In this document: positions 34,501 through 44,300 of the stretch, piece by piece
Layout: every line of letters begins with the position of its first letter
How positions within the stretch are numbered: the first letter of the stretch is position 1
Assembly (NCBI RefSeq): GCF_030867145.1
Contig: NC_134415.1
Span: 7,418,417-7,482,416, forward strand
Direction of reading: 5' to 3'
Source: Opisthocomus hoazin
Lineage: Eukaryota; Chordata; Aves; Opisthocomiformes; Opisthocomidae
DNA: 64,000 nt
Position numbers and translations under genes: made by a program
Notes under the pieces: generated by a model
What the model was told of the DNA's origin: nothing
What the model saw: only the letters and a program-made list of their open reading frames with translations
Database searches by the model: none

Positions 34501-35198
34501 GCCACCTAACTTCCTCACTTGGCTGTGCAGTTCTGCTCTGACTTTACAAGCCTGTCGAGCTTGCTGGTCTGATAGAGACCTGTTTCCCCACTTAACGGTT
34601 TAGTTTTCTGATGGAAACAGAAGAGGGAGGGGGCAGAAAAGGGCAAGTGGGTACTGCTTTTTCCAAGGATGGCGTGCCCTTGTATTGTCTTATTCCGCCT
34701 GATGAAACCAAGCTCCTACGGTCTTTAGTTCCCCATAGAAGGCAGGAGGGCGTCAGAGAATGGGTAGAGAGAGCTTCTTGTTTCCGGACATGTTTTCTGG
34801 TTCCTTGTGGAGCACTGTTTGAGGGTGTTTGCCTCTTGAAAGCTGGGAGAGGGGGCTCTAAAAGCCCGTAGGAATAGTGACTGAGAATGCTTGGGACAGT
34901 CTGGTAAGGAATGAAAAAGGAAGCTTATTTATGTACCTTTTTTGCCTTGACCATATGTACAAAGAAGCCCAGAAATACTTCTTTGGCATTGATTTTGTTA
35001 TTCCACGGGGGTTTTGTTGTTCTCTACTAAATACTCTTGGTACTAACAAACCAATTTGATATGTACAAAGAAGCCCATAAATAATTCTTTGGCAGTGATT
35101 TTGTTATTCCACGGGGTTTTTTTTCCTCTACTAAATACTGTTGGTACTAAAAAATCAGTTTGATACTTCCCTTTCTTTACAGAACCACAAGAAAATAA
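16434..35198 (+). CDS. Truncated ELYS-like (AHCTF1-like) gene, complete copy A
   Basis: A spliced gene spanning the unit 1/unit 2 border. Seventeen exons, with the optional exon 14 left out, join in phase to about 835 codons: ATG at 16434, TAA at 35196-35198. Residues 1 to about 490 are the ELYS beta-propeller and appear complete. Residues up to about 541 end in SSLSQ and are followed directly by NDRDP at residue 542. In vertebrate ELYS, several hundred residues of alpha-helical domain separate these points. About 50 residues of each of exons 12 and 13 follow, then a basic region with a degenerate AT-hook near residue 670, a QFVFSP block and a Lys-rich tail. ELYS normally seeds nuclear pore assembly on chromatin by binding nucleosomes and the Nup107-160 complex. 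A protein without the helical domain could compete with full ELYS or have no role; this is inference. No stop codon interrupts exons 1-17. A noncoding first exon upstream is implied, because a splice acceptor lies 6 bases before the ATG. Confidence 0.85.
17728..17981 (+). CDS. ELYS-like exon 2 (propeller)
   Basis: 254 bases covering codons 41-125. It reads through [31 protein letters not shown] and [12 protein letters not shown], which match the first blades of the ELYS beta-propeller almost residue for residue. Acceptor CTTACAG and donor AAG|GTACGT. The unit 2 copy is 42625-42878 and differs by one silent change. Confidence 0.93.
19966..20146 (+). CDS. ELYS-like exon 3 (propeller)
   Basis: 181 bases beginning VTAIEPI and including [19 protein letters not shown] and LLVDLCLDD, a signature stretch of ELYS. 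Acceptor CCTGTAG, donor TTGG|GTAAGC; phases agree with exons 2 and 4. A GGGTGAGC inside the exon resembles a donor but is not needed. The unit 2 copy is 44863-45043. Confidence 0.93.
20858..21065 (+). CDS. ELYS-like exon 4 (propeller)
   Basis: 208 bases starting [14 protein letters not shown] and containing [20 protein letters not shown], a WD-like blade of ELYS. Acceptor TGCATAG, donor GGGA|GTAAGT. The unit 2 copy is 45755-45962 and looks identical. Confidence 0.93.
21483..21599 (+). CDS. ELYS-like exon 5 (propeller)
   Basis: 117 bases reading [18 protein letters not shown] and [10 protein letters not shown], as in ELYS. It ends in phase 2 (AAAG|GTGAAT) and joins exon 6 to give [14 protein letters not shown]. 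The unit 2 copy is 46380-46496; its acceptor tract differs by one base (CTCTGTAG/CTATGTAG). Confidence 0.92.
21694..21765 (+). other. Possible 72-base cassette exon between exons 5 and 6
   Basis: Between exons 5 and 6, a CTTTAG acceptor and a GG|GTGAGC donor bound 72 bases. They read open in the phase set by exon 5 and return in the phase needed by exon 6. The added peptide would include [18 protein letters not shown]. As I recall the human protein, exon 5 joins exon 6 directly without this insert. It is unchanged in unit 2 (46591-46662). It could be an alternative exon or a chance open stretch. Confidence 0.35.
22406..22490 (+). CDS. ELYS-like exon 6 (propeller)
   Basis: 85 bases reading [19 protein letters not shown] and SGQAMYE, matching ELYS. 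Acceptor TTTTTCAG, donor GAG|GTAAGA, ending in phase 0. The following intron of about 2.8 kb crosses the repeat-unit border. The unit 2 copy is 47303-47387. Confidence 0.92.
25306..25456 (+). CDS. ELYS-like exon 7 (propeller)
   Basis: 151 bases, the first exon after the unit border. Reads [25 protein letters not shown] and ESVNE, as in ELYS. Acceptor TCCGCAG, donor GAAG|GTGTGT. Copies lie at 408-558 and 50204-50354. Its phase fits exon 6 of the preceding unit, which supports a gene crossing the border. Confidence 0.92.
25804..26549 (+). mobile_element. CR1 3' fragment, unit 2
   Basis: Same insertion as in unit 1, at the same place in intron 7. It was present before the array was duplicated. 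One difference (GGCGATATT for GGCGGTATT) is shared with unit 3. Confidence 0.93.
28129..28261 (+). CDS. ELYS-like exon 8 (propeller)
   Basis: 133 bases reading [39 protein letters not shown], the last blades of the ELYS propeller. Acceptor TTTTACAG, donor CTAAG|GTAGAT. Copies at 3231-3363 and 53028-53160. A CR1 piece lies in the preceding 2.7-kb intron. Confidence 0.92.
28350..28531 (+). CDS. ELYS-like exon 9
   Basis: 182 bases reading [28 protein letters not shown] and FFRPSTYNF. The phase-matching acceptor is CTTGAAG at 28343-28349; the nearby CCAG would put the exon out of frame. The polypyrimidine tract is weak and the preceding intron is only 88 bases, so splicing efficiency may be low. 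Copies: 3452-3633 (with Cys and Gln where units 2 and 3 have Arg and His) and 53249-53430. Confidence 0.88.
29009..29070 (+). CDS. ELYS-like exon 10
   Basis: A 62-base exon reading [12 protein letters not shown] and FQKE, matching ELYS at the end of the propeller region. Acceptor TTTCTGCAG, donor GAG|GTGATC. Copies at 4111-4172 and 53908-53969. Confidence 0.9.
29672..29800 (+). CDS. ELYS-like exon 11, last before the lost helical domain
   Basis: 129 bases reading [25 protein letters not shown] and VVPSSLSQ, ending in phase 0 at CAG|GTGAGT. In vertebrate ELYS this point leads into the central alpha-helical domain. Here the next ELYS exon, only 741 bases on, is the NDRDP exon, so the helical exons are gone. 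Copies at 4774-4902 and 54571-54699. Confidence 0.9.
30542..30689 (+). CDS. ELYS-like exon 12 (NDRDP exon)
   Basis: 148 bases starting in phase 0 with NDRDPCLRE, then [20 protein letters not shown]. In ELYS this segment follows the helical domain. Because exon 11 ends in phase 0, the join SLSQ-NDRDP is in frame. Compared with the ancestral-looking RLRER, this copy has CLRET. Copies at 5644-5791 and 55441-55588, the latter with NDHDP. A second diverged version occurs 8.3 kb downstream. Confidence 0.9.
30774..30924 (+). CDS. ELYS-like exon 13
   Basis: 151 bases beginning [13 protein letters not shown] and including [12 protein letters not shown], matching the ELYS segment (RPKPLS...VLSKI.EV) after the NDRDP exon. 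Ends in phase 2 (GATAG|GTAAGC). Unit 1 (5876-6026) has VVRPKP; units 2 and 3 have VVQPKP. The unit 3 copy is 55673-55823. Confidence 0.88.
31920..32078 (+). other. Possible exon 14, phase unresolved
   Basis: An open stretch ending at a strong donor (AGG|GTAAGT). One frame reads [20 protein letters not shown] and EEESR-like acidic text, similar in composition to the disordered part of ELYS. That frame fits the next exon if its acceptor is TTTCAG at 32612-32617, but no acceptor joins it in phase to exon 13. It may be a leftover exon whose upstream partner was deleted. Copies at 7022-7180 and 56819-56977. Confidence 0.35.
32635..32963 (+). CDS. ELYS-like exon 15 (degenerate AT-hook exon)
   Basis: Joins exon 13 in phase through the acceptor TTTCCAG ending at 32634; an alternative acceptor ends at 32617. 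Contains [32 protein letters not shown] and [10 protein letters not shown]. This lines up with the C-terminal AT-hook region of ELYS (KRGRPRK), but the core GRP is GRR here, which should weaken minor-groove binding. It varies most between copies: Leu/Phe, His/Leu, Arg/Gly and Ile/Val changes. Copies at 7737-8065 and 57534-57862. Confidence 0.8.
33740..33873 (+). CDS. ELYS-like exon 16
   Basis: 134 bases reading [20 protein letters not shown], matching the ELYS C-terminal block (ELVSDLSSQFVISPPALRS). Acceptor CATTTTAG, donor CCG|GTAAGT, phase 1 to 0. Copies at 8842-8975 and 58639-58772. Confidence 0.9.
34332..34438 (+). CDS. ELYS-like exon 17
   Basis: 107 bases reading [19 protein letters not shown], then a Lys-rich stretch ending KKKKAS, parallel to the ELYS segment before the last exon. 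Ends in phase 2 at CAA|GTACGA. Copies at 9434-9540 and 59231-59337. Confidence 0.88.
35183..35198 (+). CDS. ELYS-like terminal exon 18, early stop
   Basis: In the phase set by exon 17 the exon reads KTTRK and stops at TAA (35196-35198). The same frame continues GSWSPP, matching the ELYS text AWSPPP, so the TAA is a nonsense change inside an ancestral exon. Further on, a different frame (35252 onward) reads GSPVDGTKSK and NKKRLSNFPKPVV.KML, the ancestral basic C-terminus, now untranslated and frameshifted. Copies at 10285-10300 and 60082-60097. Confidence 0.8.
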
Positions 35199-35440
35199 GG
35201 TTCTTGGTCACCTCCACTCAACGGAAATAACATTTGTCTTCCATTAAAATTGGAAGTCCAGTGGATGGAACAAAAAGCAAACAGAAAGAAGATGCAGACA
35301 TGGCAGAGAAGACTCTACGGAAGAACAAAAAAAGACTGTCTAATTTTCCAAAGCCAGTTGTGCGCTGGAAGATGCTCTATCTGTTTCTGAACTTTATAAT
35401 GTACACGACTGTTTGTAAAGTCATCAAAATTGTGTGGATT

Positions 35441-35446
35441 AATAAA
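35441..35446 (+). terminator. Polyadenylation signal AATAAA, copy A
   Basis: The same signal as in unit 1, shifted by the extra base in the terminal exon. It sets the likely 3' end of copy A near 35460. Confidence 0.6.
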
Positions 35447-36503
35447 AAGAAAAAAAATGTAATTTGTAAGAGATAATTTATATAAATTATTGTAAAATTT
35501 CATAAACAAATGGTCTCAATAAGTAACTCCATATGGAGTGTGATTTCCTTAGTCACTGCAGTTCTCTATTTTATATTAAGAGTTCTTACATTTATATAAT
35601 ATGTAAATACAGCTTATTTTAGGAATGTTCAATACAAATGTGTAATTCACGGTGTGCTTAATGTCTGACGGCTTTTTGAGGGAATAGTGGGTTGAGTGGC
35701 CTGTATTGCTTAGAAATTATGCTGTTGGTTTACAAGAGTTGCTGACCCTCAGAAGTAAAGCCAAAAGCTTTTGAAGCTTTGTAAAAGTTTGCGTAGAATT
35801 TCTATAACAAGCCAAAATTTAAAACAAACTACTTCCAGTTTTATAAATGATGTTGGACCTTCTGGCACAAAGAACTGGGCTGATGATACAACCTGGTCAT
35901 TCCTCACATTCACGGTTAAGTTGTACTAGGCTGAAGTCAGACTGTAAACAGTTGTCTTTGTGGCTGTGCAATATTTCTTTGTATTTGTCTTAAACTTTGG
36001 GAAAGCTGCTCCTTAGTTCATAAAACTCGATCACACCTCAGACGTTTCACTATTTTTTACAGTTTGTTGTCAGCAAAAATGAAGCGTAGAGAGGGTGTGA
36101 TGCTTAGAATAAGATCTCAAATTTAAAGGGATATTACCCACATACTTTGAAATTTGAGCCAAAATGATTGCCATAAGGTTACTAGGAATGCTACTCTAGT
36201 TGAAGTAGTTCTTGTCTGCAATACTGGAAGGCTGCATATCACAGCACTGAAAACCTGATGGTAAAGCTCACGCAGTAGTCTGAACAAGGTACAAAAGTGT
36301 ACAGAAATCTTAGTTACAAACCATATTTTTGAGTAATAATTTCTTTAATAATCTGAGGTTATGGAGTAAATGTCCTTATAAAGCTTCAATCTGTCAAAAT
36401 AAATTCAAAAAAACTATTCTTTTAACAGTGGACATGGAAGTACTGTTCTGATGTGCAGTCTTTTAGACTATGGATTATTTTTATGTATGTTAATTTATGT
36501 ATG

Positions 36504-37298
36504 GATGCAGCTTTGAAGACTACAGAATGGTGGAACCTGACAGCTAGGGAAGGAGCACTGATGGACCTGTTGTTTGTGAGCAGAGAAGGACTTGTGGGTG
36601 ATATGATGGTTGGAAGCCGTCTTGGGCATAGTGATCGTGAAATGATGGAGTTTTCAATTCTTGGAGAAGTTAGGAGGGGTGTCAGCAGAACTGCTACAGT
36701 GGACTTCTGGAGGGCGGACTTTGACCTGTTTAGGACACTGGTTGAGAGAGTCCCTTGGGAGGCAGTCCTGCAGGGCAAAGGGATGCAGGAAGGCTGGACA
36801 TTCTTCAAGAAGAAAGTCTGAAAGGCACAGGAGCAGGCTGTCCCCATGTGCCGAAAGATGAGCTGGCAGGGAAGCAGTGGCCTGGCTGAACAGCGAGCTT
36901 TGTCTGGAACTCAGGAAAAAAAAGGAGAGTTTATGACCTTTGGAAGAAGGGGTAGGCCACTCAGGAGGACTACAAGGATGGCATGAGGTTATGCAGGGAG
37001 CAAATTAAAAGGGCCAAAGCCCGATTAGAACTTAATCTGGCTACTGCTGTAAAAGACAATCAAAAATATTTCTATAAACGCATTAGCAACAGAAGGAGGG
37101 CTGAGGATCCGTTAGGGGATGCGGGGAGAAACATAGTGACAAAGGATGAGGAAAAGGCTGAGGTACTTAATGCCTTCTGTGCCTCAGGAGTACCCAGCAC
37201 CCTGAGCTGCAAGACAGGGAGCAGAATGAAGCCCCCGTAATCCAAGTGGAAATGGTTAGCTACATCACTTAGACTCACACAAGTCTATGGCCCCCGGA
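36504..37298 (+). mobile_element. CR1 ORF2 fragment, unit 2
   Basis: Same element as at 11605-12399, with minor changes (for example CCGATTAG for CCAATTAG), shared with unit 3. Confidence 0.88.
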
Positions 37299-37977
37299 TG
37301 CACATACCAAGATGCCCGCTCCGAAGGCGTGTCACACGGCTGAGTCCCGCTTCTGACGACACGACGTTCCATGCCAAGAGCCAATCGATACACAATAATT
37401 GACTTAGTCCCACCTCGCAAAAAGATTTCCAAACATATAAAAATTGGCACTTGAAAACTCTCTTTGGGAGCAGGAGCCAAGCGAGAACTTCACCTGACGG
37501 ACAGGTCGACGGGCCTGAACCTATCTTCCCCCCCCAAGAAAGGACGCCTTTTTGCTAAGAGTCGCTCCTCTGACTTTGTCAGACATAGCCCCGGGAACAC
37601 ATTGTTAACTAAAACGCTAAACTATTACTTTGAGCTCAACTTTTGTAGACAGTGCATTTATCAACAGCAGTTCTGAATCTGTGATAACTATCGCTTGAAT
37701 AAATCACCTATTGTTTCAACTTTGCAAAACTGTTTCAGTGAAAGTCCTTGGAGGGGCTCTGGCAGGCAAGTTGAATCTGAGAAGTGGCTGCACACTTAAC
37801 CATTTAGACATAAACCGTTGACCAAGTCTGGGACTAGGAGTTGATCCAGCCGCACCTAGACTCTCCTCTGAGAGAGAGTTTAGAAAGCAAGGGGGTCTCC
37901 TCTGAACCTCGTGACTCAACGGGAGGGCTCTCCTTTTGCCACTTCTCAGACTCCCCTTACCCCCCTTTAACGCGACA
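37299..37977 (+). mobile_element. Retroviral LTR, unit 2
   Basis: Same LTR-like block; TATA box 37436-37443, AATAAA 37698-37703. Confidence 0.6.
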
Positions 37978-38450
37978 GGGTGCCACAATCAAAACTACCA
38001 AATGGCAAATGCCGTAAAAAAGAATAACGTCACAAACAGTATGATACATGGTCGTTTTAATGTCTCTATTATTCTTCTGTTTGATGTACACCGGCAGCCT
38101 CATAGCTTTCTTAACAGCTGCTCCGCACTGAACATACAGTTTCACTGAGATACTCTACAGACACTAATACACAAAGATGGTTCCCAGGTAAAAGTTGTCA
38201 TTCTTACACCAGCTATTTGTATGACAAATATTTATCCAGTGCTAATGGCTGTATTGTTGCTGAAATTATGTTTCCCAACACTGCTATATAGCCAGGGAGG
38301 AGAGGCTGTATAATATTTCTGGGTGAGGAGACACTCATATACAATTCAGATTTCCACTTCTGTAAGTATTTAGGAGTTTGTGTCAATGGGATGTCCAAAA
38401 GAGAAAGGGCGCATTTTATACAAACACGTCTTTCATATTTCTTTTCATAG

Positions 38451-38648
38451 AGAGCTAAAGTTTTGGCCACGTCTGCTTCTGCCTTTCCTGGCTTTACACC
38501 GAAGTCTATTCTGAAATCCAGGCTTCGCACCGCATGCCCAGCAAGTCCCTGTGCATCTCCAAGACAATCAGTTACTCCCCCTCTACGAGCAAAGGAACCT
38601 AAACTATCTTTCGTGGAAGAGAACTCGAATGCAAAATGGACTATTGGG
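38451..38648 (+). pseudogene. Displaced ELYS exon (FTPKSIL), unit 2
   Basis: Same exon as at 13552-13749 with intact splice sites and open frame. Confidence 0.85.
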
Positions 38649-38842
38649 GTAAGCTGGGCTGCAGTCGGTGATTTTTGTATGAATTTGTAAAATCCATGTA
38701 AAGGCCCTATAGACTGCGACCTGCTTTAAGTTTTTTTTTTTTTTTTAAAGTTTGTAAACAGCAGTGTCACTGAATTTGTCACTTTGCCACTTAATCTTCT
38801 TGGAATTAGTTCACTTTCTGATTTACGCTTTTCATTCATCAG

Positions 38843-39225
38843 AATGATCGTGATCCTCGCTTGAGAGAGAGAGCAGTTGCCAGACATTCCCTGTCACACC
38901 AGTACGGCAAGAGCCTTCCCAGAGTTCAAAGGAAGCTGGCTGTAGAGAGAGGCAAGCCTTATCGTTTGCCTTCATCGGCCTTAACAGAAGGTAATTTTTA
39001 AGGGGGGACCATGATGGGCAACTAATCATCACTTTGATGACCCCAGGCTGATATATTTTCCCTCTTGCTTCACAGTCGTACGACCAAAGTCATTATCAAT
39101 CATAACAAGCAAGCTAATGTAGAACGTGTGCGTAAAAGAGCAACTTTGATCAGCAGTGTGTTGTCCAAAATCAGAGAAGTACAGGTAGCAAATGAGCAGA
39201 AGACCAGTTTCTAACCATATGACAG
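38843..39225 (+). pseudogene. Second, broken copy of exons 12 and 13, unit 2
   Basis: Exon 12' at 38843-38990 and exon 13' at 39076-39225 with the same TAG (39120-39122). One Ala to Gly change (RGKPYR) is private to this unit. Confidence 0.88.
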
Positions 39226-40986
39226 GTAAGCAGCCTTTTAACAAAGTTCAGTCTTGAGCTGCCGGTCCTCTTCTCGGACGGGGTTTGCTATTTCACACAT
39301 AGATACCCTGGTTAAAGCTGTCTCTCTGTGCAGGAAAGGTGCGTGTTTTGCTGGCTGAGAACAAGCGGCGGATCCAGAGCACGCAGGCAACGGGGGAGTC
39401 CTGACTGGAGGAAGACTGGAAGCAGTGGGAGCACCAGCACGGTGCTGTGGCTCGGGAGAGTTTCCCGGTAATGGGCATCTTGGCCACATACTGAAACCTC
39501 TGGTCTTCTGTGTCTGGTGTTTTCCGCTTCTTGTCATCTTTCAGATTTGTTGCTCAGGCACTTCTCTGCCAGCAATGCACCGACGAGACCCTCCAGGGGC
39601 TTATAAGCTTGGGTAAAGTGGCAATAACGTAGCCCTTGGTTAAGGGTCCACAGCGTCATATCCAGTCTCTCATCAGTTCAGCTAACAGAACGTTCTGTCT
39701 CTGCTTCTAACGACATGATCGTTTCTTGGTTTCATTTTCTAATTCTGAGAACTTGTGACTGAAAGAAAAAATGGCAGTGAATGCACCGAGCCGTGTCAAA
39801 GCAGCTCAGACTGTGTTGTTTCAAAGTCTTGGACAGGGAGAACCAAAGATCAACCCTTTAAAACCAGTCATGAGAGAAACACCCTAGAACTTGGTCCAGC
39901 TGTGTTCTTTGTTCTCTGTTTTGAAAAAATTAACACTGCTTGTACCTTTGGGTGTGTTTCTGAAAGCAACCAATGTCAAAGTGACTGATTTAGCCAGGCA
40001 GAAGCATTTCAGCAGGCGGCTGTGGTGTGCCAGAGCCAAGGAGCGCACGACGAGCTGCTCTGGGAAAGCAGGGGTCTGATGGTGACCTGATATACAGCAA
40101 TAAATCAGTCAAGGCACAGCTTCGCTGAGAGGCCGTACGCTGCTTCCCTCCCCGTTGCTCTTCAAGAACCATTTCTTTGCTTCAACACGGGTAACCGCCC
40201 AACGGGGGAGGCGGGAAATTCGCTGTCTGCGTGGAGCGGCGATTGCGGGACGAGGACTGGGTGTAATGGGGAGAGCACAGCTTTACAGGAATGCAGGGTG
40301 TGTTGAGGGCTTCTCTTCAGTTTGGCGTGAAGCACGCATCACGCAGCAAAGCTGCTGACTAAACAGAAGTGCTGGATTTCTTCCTGCATAAACCATGACC
40401 CCAGGTCTGGAGCTTCTGCCAGCAGCAAGAAGTATGGTGCCAGCCTTTCGGGTCCAATATCTGCTTCCTGGACACATTTGGACAGGTTATGGGCAATTCT
40501 GGGCTTAATTCTGCCGGGAATGCTGAACGCTGTTTGGGGTGTATGGCTAAACGTGGTCGTTCAGGTGCCTTCTTTGGCCCGTCAGCGTGGGTGATCCTAT
40601 CGGTCTCGGCTGGCAGCTGGCACACGCGTTCGGGCACACAACACGGTGTCCTGTTGTGCTCCTCATTCACTTGCTGCGTCAACTGCTTCTCCTGCATTGG
40701 TTTGCCTGGGGCCTGCTTTTCTGAGACAGTGAAACGAACTGAGCCAGGCTTCTGTTAGTTCCATGTCTTCCACCTCGAGAGCTGTTGGATACAGTTTTAG
40801 AGAACTAATGGTGACAAGGCTTTGCTGCTGTGGCATTGTTTTGCTTGTGTGGTGGAGAGAATACTTCAGTGGGTCGGAGAGAGTCACCAAACACCTGGGC
40901 GTGTTGCCCGCGCTGCAAATGTTTTTGCAGTTCCACTTGTCAGCTTGCTGTTTGTAAAAGTCTGTGTCGGAAGGAGACAGTCCCAA

Positions 40987-41072
40987 GCCGCCTGGACGTG
41001 GTCTAGGCGTGCTCTAGGTGCCCCTGCTTGAGCAGGGGGGCTGGGCCAGATGACCTCCAGCGTTCTGGAAGG
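40987..41072 (+). mobile_element. Short CR1 3' piece upstream of exon 1, unit 2
   Basis: Same element as at 16090-16175. Confidence 0.75.
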
Positions 41073-41207
41073 CTCTCTCTGCCGTGTGATTGGTGGGGCT
41101 GGTGTCCCGCGGCAACGCTTCGTTACCTCCGGTCTCCCTCTGCGAGGAAGGCTGCGTGTGTGCGCTGCGCTGAGACCCTTCGCACCTGCGTCTGTCCCAG
41201 TGCCATC
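41073..41207 (+). promoter_or_regulatory. CpG-rich candidate promoter / 5' UTR exon, copy B
   Basis: Equivalent of 16176-16310 in unit 2. Confidence 0.35.
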
Positions 41208-41330
41208 TTTTAAGGAAAAGCTGTGTAGGAGGTCATTGACTGCACACTGATGAAACTTCTGTCAATGTCAAAAACCTTTATGGCTGCTGTGAGCCCATTT
41301 TTGTGTTTTTTTCTTTCTTTACAGTGAAGA

Positions 41331-44300
41331 ATGCAAGGCCTAACAGATCGGGTAACCCGCAGCCTGCTGCAGTTTCCAGAGGCGACTGTTCAGGCCCTTG
41401 GGGACGATGAGATCACCCCACGTTCTGTGCTGCGTGGGAAGCTTTTTAGAGGTGAGTGTTTTCCCATAAACTTGGTCTTGGTATGAAGTTGTCATTGCCT
41501 GGAGGTTACCTGCAGCATCGGGTCATAGTATCAGCTGTGTCAGGTTGGTGCAGTTAAGGTGACTCCCCAGGTTTAGAGAGAGCAGAAATGGTGTTTTATC
41601 GATTATAAATGCCAATATTAAAACTTGAGTATAGTTAAACTTTGAAATTACAAGCACCTGCACCAGTCTTGTGCTATTCAAAGAATTTCCGTGAACACGC
41701 AGAGTCAGTGAGCCCTCCTCAATTTCTGATGAAATAAAAGGCAGTTTTCGCAAAAGTACGGGTGTTGTTTGGGGCCGTTTTCATTTGCACCGGCTCAAGC
41801 TCTGTGACCATGATAGCATCGCAGGCAGAAATCATTCTACGGTAATGTTCCAGAGGCAAACCCCTTTGCTCTTTCTTTTCTGGTCTGAATAGAAACAGGA
41901 GGAAGGGGATAAGGCTGTTGAGCGCTGCAGCCGTATTTCCAAAGTATTTACTAGGGTGCTGATGAGTACGCAGTGCGAGCTGCTGACAGTGGCTAAGCAG
42001 ATGAGGTAGTTGCCTTTCTAGGCTATCTGAAAGCGGAGCTGGGTGCTTGTCTGGATGTCTTGGCTTCTTTTAAGACCAGGTAGAATCTGTCTACCTGGCT
42101 GGAAATGCAGGACTTGAGTTAATACTTCCTTTGAGCTTGAAGGAGTTGAGCACAACGGAATGTGTAAACATCCCGTGTAGAAGTGTAAATTTCCGAACAC
42201 AGTGCCCATTCTAAGGTCTGAAGCCCAAATCCCTGCCAAAGCAGGCATGCGTCAAGTACAATTAATAAACTAGAAATGGATTGGCTTAGAGTTGTTCTAC
42301 TGGAAGTACACTGCAAGGCTTGTATTCCCATATGCATCTAGATGACTTCTAGCAAAACTAGAAAAAAAACAAAGCTGCAGATGGTAGAAAGAGTTTAGAT
42401 CAATGTATTGTCATCTTTATCCCAGACAGTCAAGTGGAAAATAATAAGGTTGTTGATTTTAAGATGTATGGCTTGAGAATTTCAATGGGTGATTTGAAAG
42501 AACTGACCGGGATTCGGTAAGGCGGTACTTTTATTGAAGGAAAGGGGCAGTGACTGTGATTTTTTCAGTTGTTTCCAATCTTCCGTTGGAAATGTGCTTT
42601 AGTCAGCTTCCGTTTCTCTTACAGGGAGAAATGGGCTAGCATGGCTGGCACGTGGTCCTCATCTTGAGGTAGTGAACTCTGTGACAGGAGAGCGGCTCTC
42701 TGCATACCGTTTCAGGGGGGCGAAGAAGCAGCCTCCCACTGTTCGTGCGGTAAAGGAGTTTTCCTGGCAGAAGAGAACTGGACTGCTGATTGGGCTGGAA
42801 GAAGCAGAGGGAAGTGTTCTCTGTCTGTACGACCTTGGAATATCACGAGTGGTTAAAGCAGTTGTTCTTCCAGGAAAGGTACGTACTTTTTCATCAGTTG
42901 CATGAGGGAGATTTTCTATACCACAGAGAAGTGGTTCAGGAGAAACTATGAAGAAGCCTTGGTGGGACAACTCGGTAGTTGTGTGCTGAAGGTTATGAAT
43001 TCTGGAATAAAGCCAAAGCTTGTCTGGTCTTTTGCTCCTATGCCCTGACTGCTCCTGATTCCAAGCATATTTGGTCTGTTGCTTTCTTTTTGCTACTGGA
43101 GAAGTTAGATCAGCAGAGACAGAGCACAGGTATTGCTGGCTGGACTGTTAACTTCGAAACTGTGAGTGGGAGTAAGCGCAAGAAAAACCAAGCCAACAAA
43201 ACTTGCACTTAGCCACTGTCCATATGATCTGAATTTGTCCTCTAACTCTTACTTCCAAAGTAGACAGAACATCATACATATTTTTAATCTGCCCAACTGT
43301 TTCTCTGATTTTCACACGGATTGTTTTTTCAAGTCAAATGCAGATCTGTTCTTCACATCACTTTCTGCACTGTTTGTCATGACTGTTTTAAAGGCTTTAA
43401 TCAGCACCTGAATTTAGGGACTGTTTTCCGTGTGGGTGTGTGTTCTGTGGACAACGAAGTGGTACAGGTTAACGCTAACTTCGAGTACCTCTGGGCCAAG
43501 GTGTCAAGCCATTAGTCTATTAATACAGGGTATTTCTAGTGACTGTACGACTGCCTTTCGGTCCAAATGTGTTTGAAAGTCCTTGGAGTAGCACAGAAGA
43601 TTGGAAATTGAATTGGATTTCTAGGAAATCTGAAACAAAGACAAGTCGTCTGAGTTACCATAGGTCTTTCTAAAGATTCGAATGCTTGTGAGCAAGAGGA
43701 AAGGTCAATTGTGTGGCAGACTGCCAGGGAGTGTAGCCATAGCAAGTGCTGGATCTGGGAGAGGAGAAACCTTTGGGGCTGAGGACTTTGGTTATTTTTC
43801 CCTAGCTGCGGAGGCAAAAGAAGTGTATATAAAACCATGCACTACCTTGTGATGCTCACTTCTTTCTTTTCTTTTCATGTACAACTTTGTTGGTGGTTAT
43901 AACTCCCTGTTTCTGTTTTGTTGCATTTTGTAAGCAGGCGAAAGGATAGCCCGTGTTCTTTTGTTGTATGGCTTTAGTGCAGGAGTCTTCAGGTGCTTGT
44001 CTCTCTGCTCTAGCAGTCAGTGTTGTCCTGGGATGTGTTGCAGGTGCTGGCAGGTCTGCCTTCGCTTTGTCGTAAAGCCGCATGCAGAGCGCTTTGCGTG
44101 TTCAAGAGCGGTGTGCACGTCTCCCTTAGCTGGAGCTGGCTTTTCCCCTAACACGCTGCTGTTCTCTTTGCCATTGCTTTAGGCTGGCTTTTTAAATTTT
44201 TGTTCACATTCCTAGACGTGCTGGTGTGCATTTAAAACTGCTTCTACTTTATCGGGTGGTTATTTTCATTCTAAGTGAGGACTAGTGTACGGTTTACCAA

